Assembly: GCA_035236585.1 (NCBI GenBank)
Contig: CP141127.1
Location: 64,151,495 to 64,215,494, forward strand
Source: Warburgia ugandensis
Taxonomy: Eukaryota; Streptophyta; Magnoliopsida; Canellales; Canellaceae
Length of the DNA: 64,000 nucleotides
Reading direction: 5' to 3'
In this document: piece by piece, positions 63,508-64,000 of the stretch
How the letters are laid out: the number at the start of each line of letters is the position of its first letter
Numbering within the stretch: the stretch's first letter is position 1
Made by a program: the position numbers and the translations under genes
Notes under the pieces: model-generated
The model's database searches: none
Told to the model about the DNA's origin: nothing
The model's input: only the letters and a program-made list of their open reading frames with translations

Positions 63508-64000
63508 CACTGCTAGACAGGTGGCTTTTAAAGTTGGTAAAAGATAATAATTATTAGAAAGTGACTTCTACCGAGTCGACTTCGAAAATCACCAGCTTTT
63601 AAAGTCGCTTAGAATAAATGACTTTAAAAGTCATAGAGATTTGAAGTCATTTTCTAAAAAACGACTTTAAAAGTCTTAAAAATTCAAGGACTTTTAAAGT
63701 TGTTTTTTTAAAAGAAACTTTAAAGTCACATGTTTTTAAAGTCATTTTTGGAAAAACAACTTTAAAAGTCCTAGAAATTCAAGGACTTTTAAAGTAGTTT
63801 CCAAAAAAATGACTTTAAAAGCTATGACTTTTAAAGTCGTTTTTTAAAAGCGACTTCAAAGAACCCATTTTTTGTTGGAGATTTAAAGTCGTTTTTTCAC
63901 AAAACGACTTTAAAAATCTCTAATTTTGAAGTCATTTAGAGAAAAAATGACTTTAAAAGTATTTTTTTTCAATTTTTTTTTCCAGCTCCACCAACTAGAT
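63508..64000. mobile_element. End of a CACTA-type DNA transposon
   Basis: Starts cactgctagacagg, a CACTA-superfamily terminus. About fifteen degenerate copies of gactttaaaagtc (itself nearly palindromic), in both orientations, follow between 63,520 and 63,962. Dense short inverted subterminal repeats like these are the transposase-binding regions of CACTA elements. The 3-bp flank on the left is tat. The other end and any transposase lie beyond the window. Confidence 0.7.

Noticed and set aside
63508-64000. CRISPR-like or satellite array
   Set aside because: The repeated units are palindromic, irregularly spaced and in both orientations next to a CACTA terminus, not direct repeats with unique spacers.

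Overview
This window looks like nuclear DNA of a flowering plant: AT-rich, dominated by old, nested LTR retrotransposons, with one recognisable host gene. The gene is a family-1 glycosyltransferase of the UGT78 (flavonoid 3-O-glucosyltransferase) type with the usual single intron. I could not fix the species; an angiosperm with bulky Ty3/gypsy content is all the sequence supports. I saw no rRNA, tRNA, CRISPR array or bacterial-type gene.

Left part (1-36,635), read on the minus strand unless stated. Element A (1-7,170) has a pol-less interior and a 2.7-kb right LTR, and abuts the integrase end of element B. Elements B and C (7,171-29,064) are Athila/Tat-like Ty3 copies joined in tandem through one shared LTR (about 13,749-15,985), with a second LTR at about 26,858-29,064. 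A 3.5-kb chromovirus-type solo LTR sits inside C. C then abuts a partial plus-strand LTR (E1, to 30,514). Next comes a fragment of a chromovirus-like element G, itself split by a 3.6-kb minus-strand LTR (E2). The LTR of G ends at 36,635, about 0.55 kb before the host gene start.

Host gene (about 36,940-43,252, plus strand). A G-box and a MYB recognition element lie close together upstream of a TATA box. Exon 1 (37,184-37,646) carries the catalytic His/Asp pair and exon 2 (42,371-43,252) the PSPG donor-binding box. Exon 2 has a one-base frame change near 42,640, so the copy is either a young pseudogene or affected by a sequence error. The 4.7-kb intron is far longer than usual for this family. 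It holds two hAT-like non-autonomous DNA transposons, one carrying an antisense fragment of an IAA-amino-acid hydrolase (ILR1/M20) gene and an exact 152-bp tandem duplication.

Right part (43,253-64,000). After 4.4 kb without a convincing gene comes element D (47,662-59,988, minus strand), another Athila/Tat-like Ty3 copy. It has a 3' LTR containing a long (CT)n run, and is split between protease and reverse transcriptase by a plus-strand solo LTR of the A family. D then meets an LTR in the opposite orientation (E3). The last 0.5 kb is one end of a CACTA-type DNA transposon, recognisable from about fifteen short palindromic subterminal units. All the LTR elements are fossils with many breaks.
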